DNA of 64,000 nt from Nitrosospira sp. 56-18. Lineage in GTDB: Bacteria > Pseudomonadota > Gammaproteobacteria > Burkholderiales > Nitrosomonadaceae. The stretch covers positions 1-64,000 of the forward strand of contig MKVR01000012.1 in the NCBI GenBank assembly GCA_001899235.1, read 5' to 3'. The translations under genes were made by a program, and so were the position numbers. Positions 62,240 to 64,000 of the stretch are shown in pieces; position 1 is the stretch's first letter; every line of letters begins with the position of its first letter. The notes under the pieces were generated by a model. It did no database searches, had not been told where the DNA came from, and saw only the letters and a program-made list of their open reading frames with translations.

Positions 62240-62586
62240 CTCCTGCCCGGCTGACGAGGACTGCAGGCCATACTTGCAGAACTCCCGGCATGAAGGTTTC
62301 TACTGGAAGCCTTCGGCATTCTGAGCCGGAAATACGTCGAATAAATACCTGGAACCTGGATCATTCCCGCGAAGCGAAGACGGAAATCCGGTGGCCTGAA
62401 AAAGCTCTGGATTCCGGCTCACCGCTGGCGCGGCGTTCGGAATGAAGGGATTTTTTTATACAATGAATTTACGATTCGCCGTACTGGATAGCTCAAGACT
62501 TATCGCGGCACATCACCACGCCAAACGCCCTTAAAAAAAGATCGACCATCGATAGACATACGGTCGCTGCAACTGCCGGATACAAG
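62240..62586. other. Intergenic region with REP-like repeat
   Basis: Holds family C copy 2 at 62394-62449; otherwise no gene or RNA is seen. AACTGCCGGAT near 62571 resembles a family A terminus but is too short to call. Confidence 0.4.
62394..62449. repeat. REP-like repeat (family C), copy 2
   Basis: Reverse complement of copy 1 near 55.2 kb, with CTGGATTCCGGCTCACCGCT, then GGCGCGGCGTTCGGAATGA. Arms can form a hairpin, typical of REP sequences. Confidence 0.6.
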
Positions 62587-62775
62587 TCACCCAATGGAAA
62601 AAACCCGTTTCAAGTGCTCAATAATCTTTTCACCCTCTTCCCTATCTATTTCAACCGTCTCTGAACTACTGGGATTCAACAGTTCTATGGTGATTCGCAC
62701 GGTTTCTTCGGTGCTGGCTTCATCATCTATATGCAGGACCTTCAATGTGTCGTAATTCTTCGGCCAGATATCCAT
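62587..62775 (-). CDS. Small acidic protein of unknown function
   Basis: 62 residues with an AGGGA ribosome-binding site near the ATG. The sequence TLKVLHIDDEASTEETVRIT, then EIDREEGEKIIEHLKRVFSI, looks like a genuine small alpha/beta protein. No family recognised. It is upstream-adjacent to the REP-like repeat and downstream of the frameshifted gene, on the same strand. Confidence 0.5.
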   Translation of the reverse strand: MDIWPKNYDTLKVLHIDDEASTEETVRITIELLNPSSSETVEIDREEGEKIIEHLKRVFSIG

Positions 62776-62825
62776 TCAGCTTCCCTGTATGATGATTGAT
62801 AACGGTCTGAATGCCGCCCGCAGGA

Positions 62826-63388
62826 TCAAAGCTTGCCGCGATACATTACCACCATAAAGCGGACCCCCTGCTCGCCGCGGGTGGCATCGAGGTCGATAGG
62901 ATAGGCATTGTGGCGATCCAGTTGCCTGGCTACCGTGTCAGCGTCGATGTCGGCATACCACCACCTTGCCGACACTGGATTTTTCCGCGACGGCGGCAAT
63001 AGCCGCTGCCCATCTTCAATATAACTGCGCAAGCGCAGTAAAGTGACATCCTGCTCCGCGAGCCCGGCATCGAGTTCCTGCGCAGTGACATGGGTAAGAC
63101 ACTGCGATGGTTCGGGCGCTCCTCCAGCACAATAGCGTACCTGCGAGCGCCAGCCACGACATAGGTGGCGAAATCGGCAAGTCCATGGCGGCTATCGAGA
63201 AGGCTGCGCACCCCGGCTTCATCAAGGTCGATATGAAGGCTTGGCTCGGGACCCGACCCCTTTTTTAGCAGCAGCGAAAAATGCCGTTGCGAGTCATCGA
63301 CATCTATTGTAACGTCAACCGGCCGGGCGCTGTTCCCGCGTAAATCCCGTAGCTGTACCTCCATTGCCGCAGCATCGATATCGATCAT
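62826..63388 (-). pseudogene. Frameshifted gene of unknown family
   Basis: Two frames on this strand join into one protein-like product. Residues from MIDIDAAAMEVQLRDLRGNS to IVLEERPNHRSVL lie in the first frame. HVTAQELDAGLAEQDVTLLR, then ARWWYADIDADTVARQLDRH and PIDLDATRGEQGVRFMVVMY continue in the second. The frames meet near 63092-63096 and a single missing base would restore continuity. WWY...L.....YPIDLD...F.VVM resembles tandem-repeat domains found in some secreted hydrolases, a weak match. It is either a recent pseudogene or a sequencing error. Confidence 0.6.
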
Positions 63389-63560
63389 GTGCGCTTGTCT
63401 CTTCCGCTACGTGGCTTCCCTCTTCCCCGGAAGCTTCCAACCTGGCATCACCAATCTCATTCTCATGATGGCCCTCCGACGTGTTTGTATGCTGGCGTAC
63501 AGACGTGCTCGAGTGAAAAATGAGAATATCCGGGCTCACCTTATAAATGGAGCATAGATC

Positions 63561-63890
63561 ATGAAAATCAAAGTGGCAACAGCGTGTCTGGCGGCGAGCC
63601 TTTTAATGACGCCGATTCTCGGCCATACGGAAGATTCCGACGCCGACCGCTCGCACCCGAAGATCTTCGTCAAGGACTCTGTCATAACCACCAAGATAAA
63701 AGCCAAACTCGCGGATGAAAAACTTGCCAGCCTTGCGCATATACACGTCGACACTGACGCGAACGGAATTGTGTACCTAAGCGGCACCGCCCGGACGAAA
63801 GAGGAAGCGGAAAAAGCGCATTCGATTGCGCATGCAACCGAAGGAGTAAAGTCAGTCAAGAATCATATAAAGATCAAGAAAGACGACTAG
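63561..63890 (+). CDS. BON-domain periplasmic protein (OsmY-like)
   Basis: 109 residues with a GGAG ribosome-binding site. Signal peptide ends near residue 23 (LLMTPILGHTE). One BON domain follows: VKDSVITTKIKAKLADEKLA, then DANGIVYLSGTARTKEEAEK and GVKSVKNHIKI. BON proteins bind phospholipids and respond to osmotic or envelope stress. E. coli OsmY and DolP carry two domains; this one has a single domain. Confidence 0.9.
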   Translation: MKIKVATACLAASLLMTPILGHTEDSDADRSHPKIFVKDSVITTKIKAKLADEKLASLAHIHVDTDANGIVYLSGTARTKEEAEKAHSIAHATEGVKSVKNHIKIKKDD

Positions 63891-64000
63891 CGAAATGCGG
63901 GAACCGGATGGCTGACAACAGCGCACTTCATCCGCTTCCTGCCAGGCTTTATGTGCTTTTCCGTACAGAGCCCGGAAGCGTTAAAGGGAACAATAGCGTT
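63891..64000. other. End of window, no gene seen
   Basis: The last 110 bases after the BON protein show no complete open frame; a gene may begin beyond the window. Confidence 0.3.

Noticed and set aside
62560-62590. Possible fourth family A copy (AACTGCCGGAT)
   Set aside because: Only about 11 bases match and no second terminus or interior is found.
1-64000. CRISPR array, rRNA operon or riboswitch
   Set aside because: No regularly spaced direct repeats, no rRNA-like sequence and no recognisable riboswitch core were found.

Overview
The window looks like a chromosomal segment of a betaproteobacterium of the Nitrosomonadaceae, most likely a Nitrosospira-type ammonia oxidiser. This is inferred from protein character, conserved betaproteobacterial gene orders (rluC/rne, glnE/yhdP/nitrilase/tldD, ECF sigma-DUF3619-DUF3106-RDD, argJ-DUF815-Nudix/ThiE-yacG, petABC-sspAB) and a PEP-CTERM protein. 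No ammonia-oxidation gene lies inside the window, so the genus is inference.

Region 1-4.7 kb is a decaying accessory zone. It holds a PEP-CTERM protein without its 5' end, a Sel1-type lipoprotein, an intact MazF/MazE-like toxin-antitoxin pair, a glyoxalase pseudogene, a HigA antitoxin with only the tail of its HigB toxin, and the helix-turn-helix tail of a serine recombinase. From 4.7 to 24 kb the content is core housekeeping: sppA, rluC, rne with a long structured leader, a low-molecular-weight tyrosine phosphatase, phosphomannomutase, ilvE, glnE, the 1,297-codon yhdP/AsmA-like gene, a nitrilase-family amidase and tldD.

23.3-28.7 kb carries an ECF sigma operon (sigma, DUF3619, DUF3106, RDD) and a divergent energy-transduction operon (redoxin, TonB, ExbB, ExbD, FecR-like). 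29-37 kb groups arginine metabolism (argG, argF, argD and a large arginine/ornithine/lysine decarboxylase) with a glutamine amidotransferase and YajQ. Repeats are densest here. 37-46 kb holds NfeD-stomatin, rpsT, murJ, mlaA, htpX, dsbB, an RlmL-like methyltransferase and DUF423. 46-55.5 kb holds xseA, a second exbBD pair with a Trm112 protein, an ADP-ribosylglycohydrolase, a TusA-like protein, argJ, a secreted EF-hand protein with GKCG motifs, a DUF815 ATPase, a Nudix-ThiE fusion and yacG. 55.9-59.6 kb is the cytochrome bc1 operon followed by sspAB, then tRNA-Thr. Beyond the tRNA (59.75-64 kb) the DNA is again accessory and partly decayed: a recombinase remnant, small secreted proteins, YegP, a frameshifted gene and a BON protein.

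The most unusual signal is a set of short dispersed repeats. Family A (121-271 bp, termini like TCATCCTGAATCCGG) occurs three times, and one copy appears to supply the argF Shine-Dalgarno sequence. Family B (termini GGGAAGCGCTGAA flanked by TA) occurs at least five times; three copies begin exactly at the TA of a gene's stop codon. One family A copy contains a further nested, hairpin-rich insertion. Family C is a small REP-like pair. The EF-hand/GKCG protein is the best candidate for an under-described protein system.
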